A DNA stretch of 64,000 nucleotides from SG8-4 sp964598225. Its GTDB lineage: Bacteria; Planctomycetota; Phycisphaerae; Sedimentisphaerales; Anaerobacaceae. This document shows, in pieces, positions 44,072 through 52,520 of the stretch; the first letter of the stretch is position 1, and each line of letters begins with the position of its first letter. The translations under genes and the position numbers were made by a program. Under the pieces are notes generated by a model. It did no database searches, was not told the origin of the DNA, and worked only from the letters and a program-made list of their open reading frames with translations. Location: the NCBI GenBank assembly GCA_964598225.1, contig CAZRBG010000004.1, positions 101,867-165,866 on the forward strand. The letters are read 5' to 3'.

Positions 44072-45345
44072 GTATATTGATATCGGAGATCGAAGACGGC
44101 GTTAATCGGCTCAGAAACGATCATATTGTGAAAAGCGATATAAAGGTAAATTTGTATGACAGCTTCGAGGAACTTGCGGGGCTTCAGGAGCAATGGGACG
44201 AACTTGCTGAATCTGTCGGGAGCGGGATATTTTTGACTTATGATTGGTGTCGAATATGGTGGAAGTATTACGGCAGCAAGCGCGATTTGAAGGTTTGGGC
44301 ATTTCGCAAAGGGGAGCAACTGGTAGGAATAGCGCCGTTGTTTCTGGAGAATATCAGGCTTGGCCCTCTATCCATAAGGGCCGCAAGAATAGTCGGTTCC
44401 GACCACACAATGGCACAATTCGCCCTGCCTATAGTCACCGAGCACATGAAAGATGTGATAGAAAATCTGGCCGATTCGCTTCTGATGGAGAAATGGGATG
44501 TTATTCATATAGGTCCCATTGCCGGCTTGTGCGACCACTACGACAAGCTCAGGGAATCCCTCAGTGGAGCGTTCAGCGACGCTTGCGATATATCGTACAG
44601 CGAAGATCAGGTTCAGACGTACTTTTCCGTGGCGGACACCTGGGACGCTCAGTTGGCGGAATTAAGCAAGAACGCACGGCGGAACATTAAGCGCAAATGT
44701 AAAGCTTTAAAGAAAGCGTTGAAGCACCGCCCCGGAGCTTTAACTTCGGATTTTGCTTCGGTTCAGAACGTGGAGGAACTGTTTCGCGAATTTGTCGATA
44801 TGCACCAGAAACACTGGACCAAGAAAGGCAAACTGGGTCATTTCGGTGATTGGCCGGATTCGTTTGATTTTCACAAAGAGATGGCCCTTGCACAGATCAA
44901 ACACGATAGGCTGCGCCTTATGCAAATCAAGTGGGGACAGTACAATCTTGCCTATGAATATGCGTACAAGTTCGGCGAGAAATACTTTGCTTTTTTGAAT
45001 TCGCGAACGGACATGAAAGACGTCGCGGATGCCGGCGTAGGCACGACCATGTTTGCCGAACGAATAAAGAAAGCCATAAGTGAAGATGTTAAGTATGTTG
45101 ATGCTATGCGCGCAAAATACGATTATAAGATGCGGCTCGGGGGCAAGCTTTTTCCCATGAGGGATATATATGTAAAGCATAAGCGAGTTACGTCACGAGT
45201 GCGGGTGCGCATTTTCAGGCTTTTTGCTAAGCTTCTTCATCTGTGCTACTATAAGATATGGTTTACGAGAATCGCTCCGAGGCTACCGTTTCCTCGCGGG
45301 CCCCTTTGGAAGATCTGGATTCGGTCTAATGCACTTTGCCAATAG
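44029..45345 (+). CDS. CelD/BcsL-type GNAT acyltransferase
   Basis: The protein has up to 438 residues. It contains the GNAT domain with FLTYDWCRIWWKYYG, LVGIAPLFLENIRLG and, at the C-terminal side, AYEYAYKFGEKYFAFLNSR, as in the CelD/BcsL acetyltransferase family related to FemAB. The first 40 residues are not alike to the family. The true start may be the TTG at 44077 or the GTG at 44128, and none has a good ribosome site. It overlaps the FemAB gene end if the outer start is used. The C-terminal 60 residues are basic and aromatic and may contact the membrane. It is a second acyl or aminoacyl transferase of the cluster. Confidence 0.78.
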   Translation: MGRGQRASSTDQKISILISEIEDGVNRLRNDHIVKSDIKVNLYDSFEELAGLQEQWDELAESVGSGIFLTYDWCRIWWKYYGSKRDLKVWAFRKGEQLVGIAPLFLENIRLGPLSIRAARIVGSDHTMAQFALPIVTEHMKDVIENLADSLLMEKWDVIHIGPIAGLCDHYDKLRESLSGAFSDACDISYSEDQVQTYFSVADTWDAQLAELSKNARRNIKRKCKALKKALKHRPGALTSDFASVQNVEELFREFVDMHQKHWTKKGKLGHFGDWPDSFDFHKEMALAQIKHDRLRLMQIKWGQYNLAYEYAYKFGEKYFAFLNSRTDMKDVADAGVGTTMFAERIKKAISEDVKYVDAMRAKYDYKMRLGGKLFPMRDIYVKHKRVTSRVRVRIFRLFAKLLHLCYYKIWFTRIAPRLPFPRGPLWKIWIRSNALCQ

Positions 45346-45454
45346 GCTTCCCATATGGGCAACGGTAATGGTAATTATGCATACAATGCCTGCGGGCTCG
45401 AAATCATGAGTTTCCGCAGACAGATCGTATGTTGATTCGAGAAGATTTTAGATT

Positions 45455-47449
45455 ATGTGCGGCATAGCAGGTATATGCAATATTGATCGGCCGGGCGGCA
45501 TCTCTTTGGAGACCATCAAGAGCATGATTGGCGTTCTTAATCATCGCGGTCCGGACGAAGCCGGAGCGTATGTGGATGATTACGTGGGTCTCGGCCACGC
45601 CCGGCTTAGCATCATCGATCTTTCATCCGGCGTGCAGCCTATCCACAATGAGGACCGGAGCCTTTGGATCGTCTACAACGGCGAAGTGTTCAATTATGTC
45701 GAATTGAAGCAGGAACTTCTGCAAAAGGGCCACCGTTTCCACACGACCTCCGACACGGAAGTTGTGCTCCATCTCTACGAGGAAGAAGGGCCGGATTGTC
45801 TGAGCAGGCTGAACGGCCAGTTCGGCCTGGCGATATGGGACGCGAGAAAGAAAGAGCTGTTCCTGGCGCGGGACAGATTGGGAATCCGGCCGCTATATTA
45901 CACTACCACGAATGGCAAGCTGGTCTTCGGTTCTGAAATTAAGGCAATCTTCGTGAAAGGAGATATCCCGCGAGAGATCGATCCGATCGCGATGGATCAG
46001 ATATTTACTTTCTGGACGACTCTGACTCCCAAGACCGTATTCAAGGACATATCTGAATTACCTCCGGGACACTATCTGCGAACGTCCAACGGCCGGATTA
46101 CTATCAGAAAATACTGGGATATTCCACTGTATAGCCGCGATGAACAATTCGACCTGACTCCTCAGGAGATATGTGAAGAAGTACGGGAGTTTCTGCAGGA
46201 TGCGGTTCGTATCCGCCTGCGTGCCGATGTGCCCGTCGGGTGCTATCTCAGCGGCGGGCTCGATTCTTCCGGAACTTCCGCCCTCGTAGTCAGGAATTTC
46301 GACAATCACGCAAGAACTTTCGGAATACGTTTCGAACATGACGGATTTGATGAAGGGAGTCATCAGAAGCGAATGGCGTCGTTTCTCGGAACCAATCACA
46401 CAGAGCTCAGGGCAACAAACGAAAGAATCGGCCTTGCACTTACTGACTGTCTCTGGCATTGCGAAAAGCCCTTGCTCCGGACGGCGCCGATTCCGCTGTT
46501 TCTGCTTTCCGACGTTGTAAATAGAAACGGCTATAAAGTCGTGCTGACGGGAGAAGGCGCCGACGAGGTTTTTGGTGGATACAACATTTTCAGAGAAGCA
46601 AAAGCGAGACGTTTCTGGGCAAAGTTTCCTGATTCCAACAGGCGGTCCGGATTAATTGGTGAGCTTTACCCTTATATTTTCAAGAATCCGAGACTTAAAA
46701 GATCGCTGCAAACGTTCTTTAAACGAGGACTTGACAAAACGGACGATCCGATATTTTCCCATTTGATAAGATGGGAGAATACGGGAAGACTTAAGAAGTT
46801 GTTCTCTGCCGATCTTGCCGAAGAAACAAAATCTTATAACGGATACGAGCAGGTCAGAGAAAATCTGCCTGAAGCCTACGGCAGAGCGAAGAGTCTCGCC
46901 AAAGCGCAATACCTGGAGATGTCCATCTTCCTGAGCAACTATCTTCTTTCCTGCCAGGGCGACCGTGTGGCGATGGCTCATTCGCTTGAGATAAGACTTC
47001 CGTTTCTCGATCCTCGCGTTATTGAGTTTATGGCCAGAGTTCCGTCCAAATGGAAGATTCTGGGTTTGAATGAGAAATATATTTTGAAGAAGTCTTTTAA
47101 GAATATATTACCACACGAAATCACCGGAAGGTCGAAACATCCTTACCGCGCGCCGATCAAACAGAGCCTGCTCAACGATAAGACCGCGCAATATACCTGT
47201 GAGGCACTTTCAGAAGGTTCACTGAAAAAGGCGGGCCTTTTCGATGCCAAGAAAGTGGCAAGGTTGATGGAAAAGCTGCAACAAACCGACCATCCGAGTG
47301 AAATTGACAATATGGCTCTTGTTGGAATCCTTTCCTCGCAGCTTGTTCATCAACAGTTCATCGAGGAATTTCCAAATGACGCCGCTTATCCTGCTTCTCT
47401 GACTCTGGTGATAGATCGCAGGTCGGAAGCTCTTAGGTCTGCGAATTGA
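45455..47449 (+). CDS. asnB: Glutamine-hydrolysing asparagine synthase family protein
   Basis: The 664-residue protein starts MCGIAGICN, so Cys2 becomes the N-terminal glutaminase nucleophile. The glutaminase domain extends to about residue 200 with HRGPDEAG and YNGEVFNY. The synthetase domain has the ATP-binding SGGLDSSG (about 265) and LTGEGADEVFGGYN. Such enzymes in exosortase-linked clusters are thought to amidate a sugar carboxylate or a peptide and not make free asparagine. The ordinary AsnB is about 550-600 residues, so this copy is slightly long at the C-terminus. Confidence 0.92.
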   Translation: MCGIAGICNIDRPGGISLETIKSMIGVLNHRGPDEAGAYVDDYVGLGHARLSIIDLSSGVQPIHNEDRSLWIVYNGEVFNYVELKQELLQKGHRFHTTSDTEVVLHLYEEEGPDCLSRLNGQFGLAIWDARKKELFLARDRLGIRPLYYTTTNGKLVFGSEIKAIFVKGDIPREIDPIAMDQIFTFWTTLTPKTVFKDISELPPGHYLRTSNGRITIRKYWDIPLYSRDEQFDLTPQEICEEVREFLQDAVRIRLRADVPVGCYLSGGLDSSGTSALVVRNFDNHARTFGIRFEHDGFDEGSHQKRMASFLGTNHTELRATNERIGLALTDCLWHCEKPLLRTAPIPLFLLSDVVNRNGYKVVLTGEGADEVFGGYNIFREAKARRFWAKFPDSNRRSGLIGELYPYIFKNPRLKRSLQTFFKRGLDKTDDPIFSHLIRWENTGRLKKLFSADLAEETKSYNGYEQVRENLPEAYGRAKSLAKAQYLEMSIFLSNYLLSCQGDRVAMAHSLEIRLPFLDPRVIEFMARVPSKWKILGLNEKYILKKSFKNILPHEITGRSKHPYRAPIKQSLLNDKTAQYTCEALSEGSLKKAGLFDAKKVARLMEKLQQTDHPSEIDNMALVGILSSQLVHQQFIEEFPNDAAYPASLTLVIDRRSEALRSAN

Positions 47450-47511
47450 GGGACAGTAGATTAATTACCGATATGACATAAAGAATGTGTTCGATGTAAG
47501 GATAAGGACCT

Positions 47512-49110
47512 ATGGTTGAATTCGATCCTACTTTAGTACACGAATGGCTCCGCCGTTCGGCACGACGTTTTCCGGATAAGGTTGCCCTTGTATGCGGCAA
47601 GGAGCGATGGACTTACAGGGCTCTCGACCGGCATACGGATCATTTGGCCGCAAAACTATTAGATAGGGGGGTAAAGCGTCAGGACAGAATCGCCGTGCTG
47701 CTGGACAATTCTGTCGAAACCGTGATTTCGTTATACGGCATTCTAAAAGCCGGCGGTGTCTTCATCATCCTGGCGGGCTCACTCAAAGGACAAAAACTAA
47801 GGTATATCCTGGAGAACTCCGGCGCAAATATCCTTATAACGCACGTGAGCAAAGCCAAAGTTGTCAAGGACGCTTTCGGTGACAACGGCGACCGGCGCAG
47901 GGTAATATGGGTCGGCCCTTCGCAGCGAATTCCGCAGGAGCTTGCCGAAGCATCCCGGAGCTGGGATGAGATTTTCTCAGACGTTGAAGACGAGGCGAAT
48001 AGGGCGACACAGGATCGTCAATGGCCTCGCATGGTTGATGTGGATCTGGCTACACTCATATATACTTCCGGCTCGACGGGCGAGCCAAAGGGAGTTATGT
48101 CAACACATCACAATATGATCTCGGCCGGCCGGAGCATCATCCAGTACATAGGCAACAACGAAGACGACGTCATCCTGGACGTTCTGCCTCTCTCGTTCGA
48201 CTACGGCCTGTATCAGGTCATAATGGCGTTCATGTTCGGCGGCACAGTGGTGCTGGAAAAGTCCTTTCTTTACCTTCACTCAATTCTCGAGCGCATCGCT
48301 CAGGAGAAGGTGACCGGATTTCCCATAGTGCCTACTGTTGTTGCCATGCTTTTGAAATTACAGGACCTTACGCAGTACGATTTAAGTACGCTTCGCTATA
48401 TGACAAACACCGGGGCTGCATTGCCGGTAGGTCACATCCAGAGACTCCGTAGTTTGTTCCCGGACGTGATGATGATTTCCATGTTCGGCCTGACTGAATG
48501 CAAACGAGTCAGTTATCTGCCGCCCGAAGAGATTGAGAGAATACCTTCCTCAGTGGGCAAGGCCATGCCGAACTGCGATGTCTTTGTTGTGGATGAACAC
48601 GGCAATGAAGTACCTCCGGGACAAACCGGGGAGCTGGTAATTCGAGGCTCCAACGTTATGCAGGGCTACTGGAGGGATCCTGAAACCACTGCAAGGACCT
48701 ATCGCGACGGGCAGTATCCGAGTGGAAGGACACTCTATTCAGGCGATTATTTCCGAAAAGACGAGAAGGGCTTTTTGTACTTTCTCGGTAGGAAAGACGA
48801 TATGATAAAGAGTAAAGGCGAGCGAATAAGCGCCAAAGAGGTTGAGAATAACATAAGTAGCATGGAAGGAGTCTTGGAAGTCGCGGTTCTCGGGGTGGCC
48901 GATGAGATTTTCGGTCAGGCGATCAAAGCCTACATTGCGCCAGTTAAGGATGCTCAACTAACTGAGAGACACGTATTGAAATACTGCTCGGAGAATATGG
49001 AATCTTTCATGGTTCCTAAATACATCGAATTCATGGAAAATTTGCCCAAAACTCCCAACGGTAAAATCGATAAGAAGCTTCTCAAGGCGAAGGAAGAGGC
49101 GGCTGTTTAA
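47512..49110 (+). CDS. AMP-forming acyl-CoA/aryl ligase
   Basis: The 532-residue product is an ANL-superfamily adenylating enzyme: the ATP loop YTSGSTGEPKGV at residues 184-195, GLTECKRVSYLPPE in the acceptor region, YSGDYFRKDEKGFLYFLGRKDDMIKSKGERIS at the hinge, and the catalytic Lys in PKTPNGKIDKKLL near the C-terminus. It should activate a carboxylate as acyl-adenylate and load it onto CoA or the cluster's own ACP (42680). It resembles the exosortase-A-associated ligases. It lies 62 bases behind asnB. Confidence 0.92.
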   Translation: MVEFDPTLVHEWLRRSARRFPDKVALVCGKERWTYRALDRHTDHLAAKLLDRGVKRQDRIAVLLDNSVETVISLYGILKAGGVFIILAGSLKGQKLRYILENSGANILITHVSKAKVVKDAFGDNGDRRRVIWVGPSQRIPQELAEASRSWDEIFSDVEDEANRATQDRQWPRMVDVDLATLIYTSGSTGEPKGVMSTHHNMISAGRSIIQYIGNNEDDVILDVLPLSFDYGLYQVIMAFMFGGTVVLEKSFLYLHSILERIAQEKVTGFPIVPTVVAMLLKLQDLTQYDLSTLRYMTNTGAALPVGHIQRLRSLFPDVMMISMFGLTECKRVSYLPPEEIERIPSSVGKAMPNCDVFVVDEHGNEVPPGQTGELVIRGSNVMQGYWRDPETTARTYRDGQYPSGRTLYSGDYFRKDEKGFLYFLGRKDDMIKSKGERISAKEVENNISSMEGVLEVAVLGVADEIFGQAIKAYIAPVKDAQLTERHVLKYCSENMESFMVPKYIEFMENLPKTPNGKIDKKLLKAKEEAAV

Positions 49111-49144
49111 GCACTTTGACAAAACCCAACGTGTCATTCCGAGC

Positions 49145-49210
49145 CCATTCGACTTCGCTCAGGGCAGGCTTTGTCGAGGAATCTATTAAAATAGCCCCGC
49201 GGAGCGGCTC
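49145..49210. repeat. Dispersed repeat fragment and hairpin between ligase and aminotransferase
   Basis: CCATTCGACTTCGCTCAGG (49145-49163) differs by one base from 16150-16168. A G+C-rich hairpin (AGCCCCGC with GCGGCT) follows near 49192-49208, then a T-rich stretch. It could act as a weak terminator inside the cluster. Confidence 0.45.
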
Positions 49211-49276
49211 CTTATTCTTTTAGTTCGGTTTTGTTAGAGGCTCTTAGGGTTGAACCGAGGTTTATTCGGCACAGAT

Positions 49277-50539
49277 ATGACAAGTAAAATGGAAACATCC
49301 GAAAATACGGAGTTGTATGAGTCGTACGGGCGGCTCATCAGTTCGTCTTACCCGTCTTTTCTGAGTAAGTTGGGACTGAGCAGAGTCGCAGCCAAGGCCG
49401 AGGGTGCAACGATTACCGACTCAGAAGGAAAGGTTTTCATCGATTGTGTCGGAGGGTACGGGTTATTTAACATCGGACACAACAATCCTGCCGTTATTGA
49501 GGCCCTCACCGACCAATTGTCCGAGCGGCAGCAGTTTACCAAGCCTTTGATCAGCGAGATTCAGGTAAGGCTGGCCGAGCGCATCGAGAAGATTACTCCG
49601 GGTGACCTGGCTTGCTCGTTCATCCTCAGCAGCGGATCGGAGGCCATAGATTGTGCCATAAAGCTGGTGAGGCTCCACAACAGAAACGCATGGACAATTA
49701 TAACTGCTCAGAAATCGTTTCACGGCCATACTTTCGGCGCTCTTGCCGCTTCCGGCATCCCATCGTTCAAAAGGCCGTTCGAGCCGCTTCTGCCGGGTTT
49801 CGTAAGCGTGCCGTTCGGTGATTTCGGAGCACTCGAGCAGTCGGTCACTGCAGAAACAGCGGCGGTATTGATCGAACCTGTCCAGCACGAGGCGGGGGTA
49901 TTGTTGCCGAGCGGCGGCTACCTGCAAGAAGTGCGGAAGCTTTGCGACGAGCGGGGTCTGATCATGGTATTGGATGAGATAAAGACCGGGTTCGCCAAAA
50001 CCGGCCGGATGTTCGCCTGCGAGCACTATGACGTGGCGCCCGACATCCTGGTGTTGGGCAAGTCGCTTGGCGGCGGACTTATTCCAACCGGCGCCGTCGT
50101 TGCCAGGAGTCATTTGTGGAAAAAATTCGGCTTGAGTTTCACGATGTCGGCATCGTCTTATGCGGGCAACGTGCTTGCCTGCAGGGCCGGGCTTTCGACT
50201 GTTGACTTTATCACGCAGAATGGATTGTTGGAAGATACTGCCGCGAAAGGCAGGCTGCTGCTTCGTTCTTTTTCCGACAATGTCGCGCACTACCCCGACA
50301 TTTTGAAGTCCGCAGCCGGAGTAGGTCTCTTGATCGGCATAGAAACGAAAAACGGCAGGGTTGCCCTTGAATTGGCGCGAGAAATGATCCGCCTCGGAAT
50401 TCTGATGGTTCCGGCGTTCGGCAACTCCTCTGTCCTGATGGTCGAACCTCCGTTGGTTATATCTTTTGAACAAATTCGCACGGTTGCCGATTCATTCGCC
50501 GCGGCATGTGAAAAGGTTAGCTCTGTGGAAGAAGGGTAG
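49277..50539 (+). CDS. Class III PLP-dependent aminotransferase
   Basis: The 420-residue enzyme has the class III pattern: GGYGLFNIGHNNPAV, SGSEAIDCAIKLVR, FHGHTFGALAASG, DEIKTGFAKTGRMFACEHY, and the PLP-binding lysine in LVLGKSLGGG. It transfers an amino group to an aldehyde- or keto-group substrate; in this setting, a sugar or ACP-linked acyl aldehyde. The ATG at 49277 is used; a TTG at 49250 with a fair GAGG site is an alternative. The final residues overlap the upstream open region of the next gene but not its chosen start. Confidence 0.9.
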   Translation: MTSKMETSENTELYESYGRLISSSYPSFLSKLGLSRVAAKAEGATITDSEGKVFIDCVGGYGLFNIGHNNPAVIEALTDQLSERQQFTKPLISEIQVRLAERIEKITPGDLACSFILSSGSEAIDCAIKLVRLHNRNAWTIITAQKSFHGHTFGALAASGIPSFKRPFEPLLPGFVSVPFGDFGALEQSVTAETAAVLIEPVQHEAGVLLPSGGYLQEVRKLCDERGLIMVLDEIKTGFAKTGRMFACEHYDVAPDILVLGKSLGGGLIPTGAVVARSHLWKKFGLSFTMSASSYAGNVLACRAGLSTVDFITQNGLLEDTAAKGRLLLRSFSDNVAHYPDILKSAAGVGLLIGIETKNGRVALELAREMIRLGILMVPAFGNSSVLMVEPPLVISFEQIRTVADSFAAACEKVSSVEEG

Positions 50540-50546
50540 GTTTTGT

Positions 50547-51539
50547 ATGCAAGTATGCAAGAGATGTGTTTTGAACGAGCGGTTTCCCGGAATAAAGTTC
50601 AATGAGGACGGTATCTGCAACTTTTGCTCTTCCGCCCGCAGTATGGACAATCAACAGTCCATCAGGAGAAAGTACGAAGGCCGATTCGAGAAGCTGATTG
50701 AACAGAAGAAAGGCAAAGGCAGCTACGATGCTCTCGTGGCATACAGCGGCGGCAAGGACAGCACGTATACGCTGCACCTGCTTCGGGAACGCTATGATCT
50801 GAGGATCATGGCGTACACTTTTGACAACTGGTACCAGTCGGAGAGGGCCCGACGCAATGTCCGTGCCGTCCTGAGCAATATGAACGTCGATCACATGACT
50901 TTCACACCCAGCTTCGACGGCATGAAGAAGATTGTGCTGGCGTCCATGTCGGATAATATGTACTCGGCCAAAGCGATGGCCAGGGCGTCCAGTATATGCA
51001 CGAGCTGTATTTCTATGGTGCGATTTATCGGGTTTCGACTGGCAATCGAGCAACGGATACCGTTTTTAATATTCGGGATGTCACCGGGCCAGGCGCCGAT
51101 GGCGACCGCCGTCGTGAAGACGAATCCGCAGATGATAAGAACAATGCAGGACACACTGTTGCGGCCCTTGTCCGAGCGAGTGGGCGACGTGATCAAGCCG
51201 TTCTTTCTTGAGCAAAGACATTTTGACAGGACCGAGGACTTTCCCCATAGTGTGAATCCGCTGGCGTTTGCGGATTATAACGAAGATGCCATTTATGAGG
51301 CGGCGGAAAGATACGGATGGAAGAAACCCGACGACACGGACGCGAACTCGACCAATTGTCTGCTCAATGCCCTGGCCAATCAGGTACATCTGAACATGTT
51401 CGGTGTTAATCCGTATGCCTACGAAATAGCGGAGTTGGTTCGGACTGGGTGTATGACAAGGGAAGAGGGCCTGGACAGACTCGCCCGGCCGTTTCCAGCG
51501 AAGCAGATCGAAGAAGTTAAAAACAGCCTTGGAATCTGA
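50547..51539 (+). CDS. N-acetyl sugar amidotransferase (WbpG/WbuX-like)
   Basis: The 330-residue protein begins with two cysteine pairs (CKRCV, CNFC, residues 4-29) typical of the WbpG/WbuX family, then the PP-loop SGGKDS (about 67) that binds ATP. CTSCISM supplies further cysteines. Together with a glutaminase these enzymes make an acetamidino group on a sugar, for example converting an N-acetyl to an acetamidino form. The glutaminase partner (HisH-like) is not in the window. The start at 50547 follows GAAGGG. It may act on the sugar that receives the amino group from the adjacent aminotransferase. Confidence 0.85.
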   Translation: MQVCKRCVLNERFPGIKFNEDGICNFCSSARSMDNQQSIRRKYEGRFEKLIEQKKGKGSYDALVAYSGGKDSTYTLHLLRERYDLRIMAYTFDNWYQSERARRNVRAVLSNMNVDHMTFTPSFDGMKKIVLASMSDNMYSAKAMARASSICTSCISMVRFIGFRLAIEQRIPFLIFGMSPGQAPMATAVVKTNPQMIRTMQDTLLRPLSERVGDVIKPFFLEQRHFDRTEDFPHSVNPLAFADYNEDAIYEAAERYGWKKPDDTDANSTNCLLNALANQVHLNMFGVNPYAYEIAELVRTGCMTREEGLDRLARPFPAKQIEEVKNSLGI

Positions 51540-51606
51540 GTACCGAGACAGTTTTACCTGGCGGATGCAGAGGCAGGGTGATGTCCTGCACTTCGTTTAG
51601 TTGAAA

Positions 51607-52395
51607 ATGCGAACGGAAACGAACATAGACAGGATAATGCTTCCGGCGGCCGAAAAAGTGTCGCAAGATTGTTGGCAAAGTCTTGCCCGATCCAAAATAT
51701 TCTTCGGACATCAATCGGTCGGATACAACATCGTTGACGGCATAGAAGATATTTTGCACTACCATGGTTATATCAATCTCAATCTTGTTGAAACACGTGA
51801 TCCGGGTCAGTTCGGGCGGCCGATTTTTGCGCACTCGCGGATCGGCCGCAACACGGACCCGATATCGAAGATACGCAACTTCGAGGAAATACTGGATTCC
51901 GGCGTAGGCGACAGGGTTGACATCGCTTTTTTCAAGTTCTGTTACGTTGACATTTTCAGAGACTCGGATCCCGCGGAAATCCTGGATAATTATGTCGCTG
52001 CTTTGGATAGGCTTAAGAACCGATATCCTCGAACGAAATTCCTGCACGTAACGGTCCCTATACGCTCGCTGCCGAAGAGCGCGTTTGGCGGCCTGAAGCA
52101 GTCGGTAAAAGCGCTGATGGGAAAACCCGGCGTTCTCGACGACAATGTCGTACGGGATCGTTACAACAGGCTCTTGGCCGATGCTTACAATGGAATCGAG
52201 CCTCTTTTCGATCTGGCTTTGGCCGAATCGGTCGGTCCGAGTGGTTTGAGATGTCATGCCGACAAAGAACCGCAAAATGTATGTGTCATGGTCCCTGAAT
52301 ACACCGATGACGGGGGACACCTCAATGCCGTCGGTCGCAGGAGGGTTGCGGAACAGTTACTGGTGACGCTTGCCGAAGTTGTCAATAATCTATAG
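51607..52395 (+). CDS. SGNH/GDSL hydrolase-like protein
   Basis: The 262-residue protein has a short N-terminal region without a clear signal peptide, then FFGHQSVGYNIVDG. In SGNH hydrolases the serine block is GDS; here GHQSVG occupies the same place, so the catalytic Ser is possibly Ser39 or is not conserved. The C-terminal DDGGHLNAVG matches the family's Asp-X-X-His block. It may be an esterase or acetyl-transferring enzyme of the polysaccharide, but the altered serine block makes catalysis doubtful. ATG at 51607; a TTG at 51601 is the alternative. Confidence 0.6.
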   Translation: MRTETNIDRIMLPAAEKVSQDCWQSLARSKIFFGHQSVGYNIVDGIEDILHYHGYINLNLVETRDPGQFGRPIFAHSRIGRNTDPISKIRNFEEILDSGVGDRVDIAFFKFCYVDIFRDSDPAEILDNYVAALDRLKNRYPRTKFLHVTVPIRSLPKSAFGGLKQSVKALMGKPGVLDDNVVRDRYNRLLADAYNGIEPLFDLALAESVGPSGLRCHADKEPQNVCVMVPEYTDDGGHLNAVGRRRVAEQLLVTLAEVVNNL

Positions 52396-52520
52396 AGCTT
52401 TTCCTGAACTATTCGAGTTCTCTGGCTCTTATGTTTTGTTGGAGAGGGTAGTCTTTACCTTAGTCCGTCTGGAGATATTAGAGAGGGTGTCTTTGCTTAG
52501 CAGGTTCATTTGGCTTCAAT

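Noticed and set aside
49463..50473. Minus-strand frame of 336 codons
   Set aside because: It is a shadow of the class III aminotransferase; no recognisable motif.
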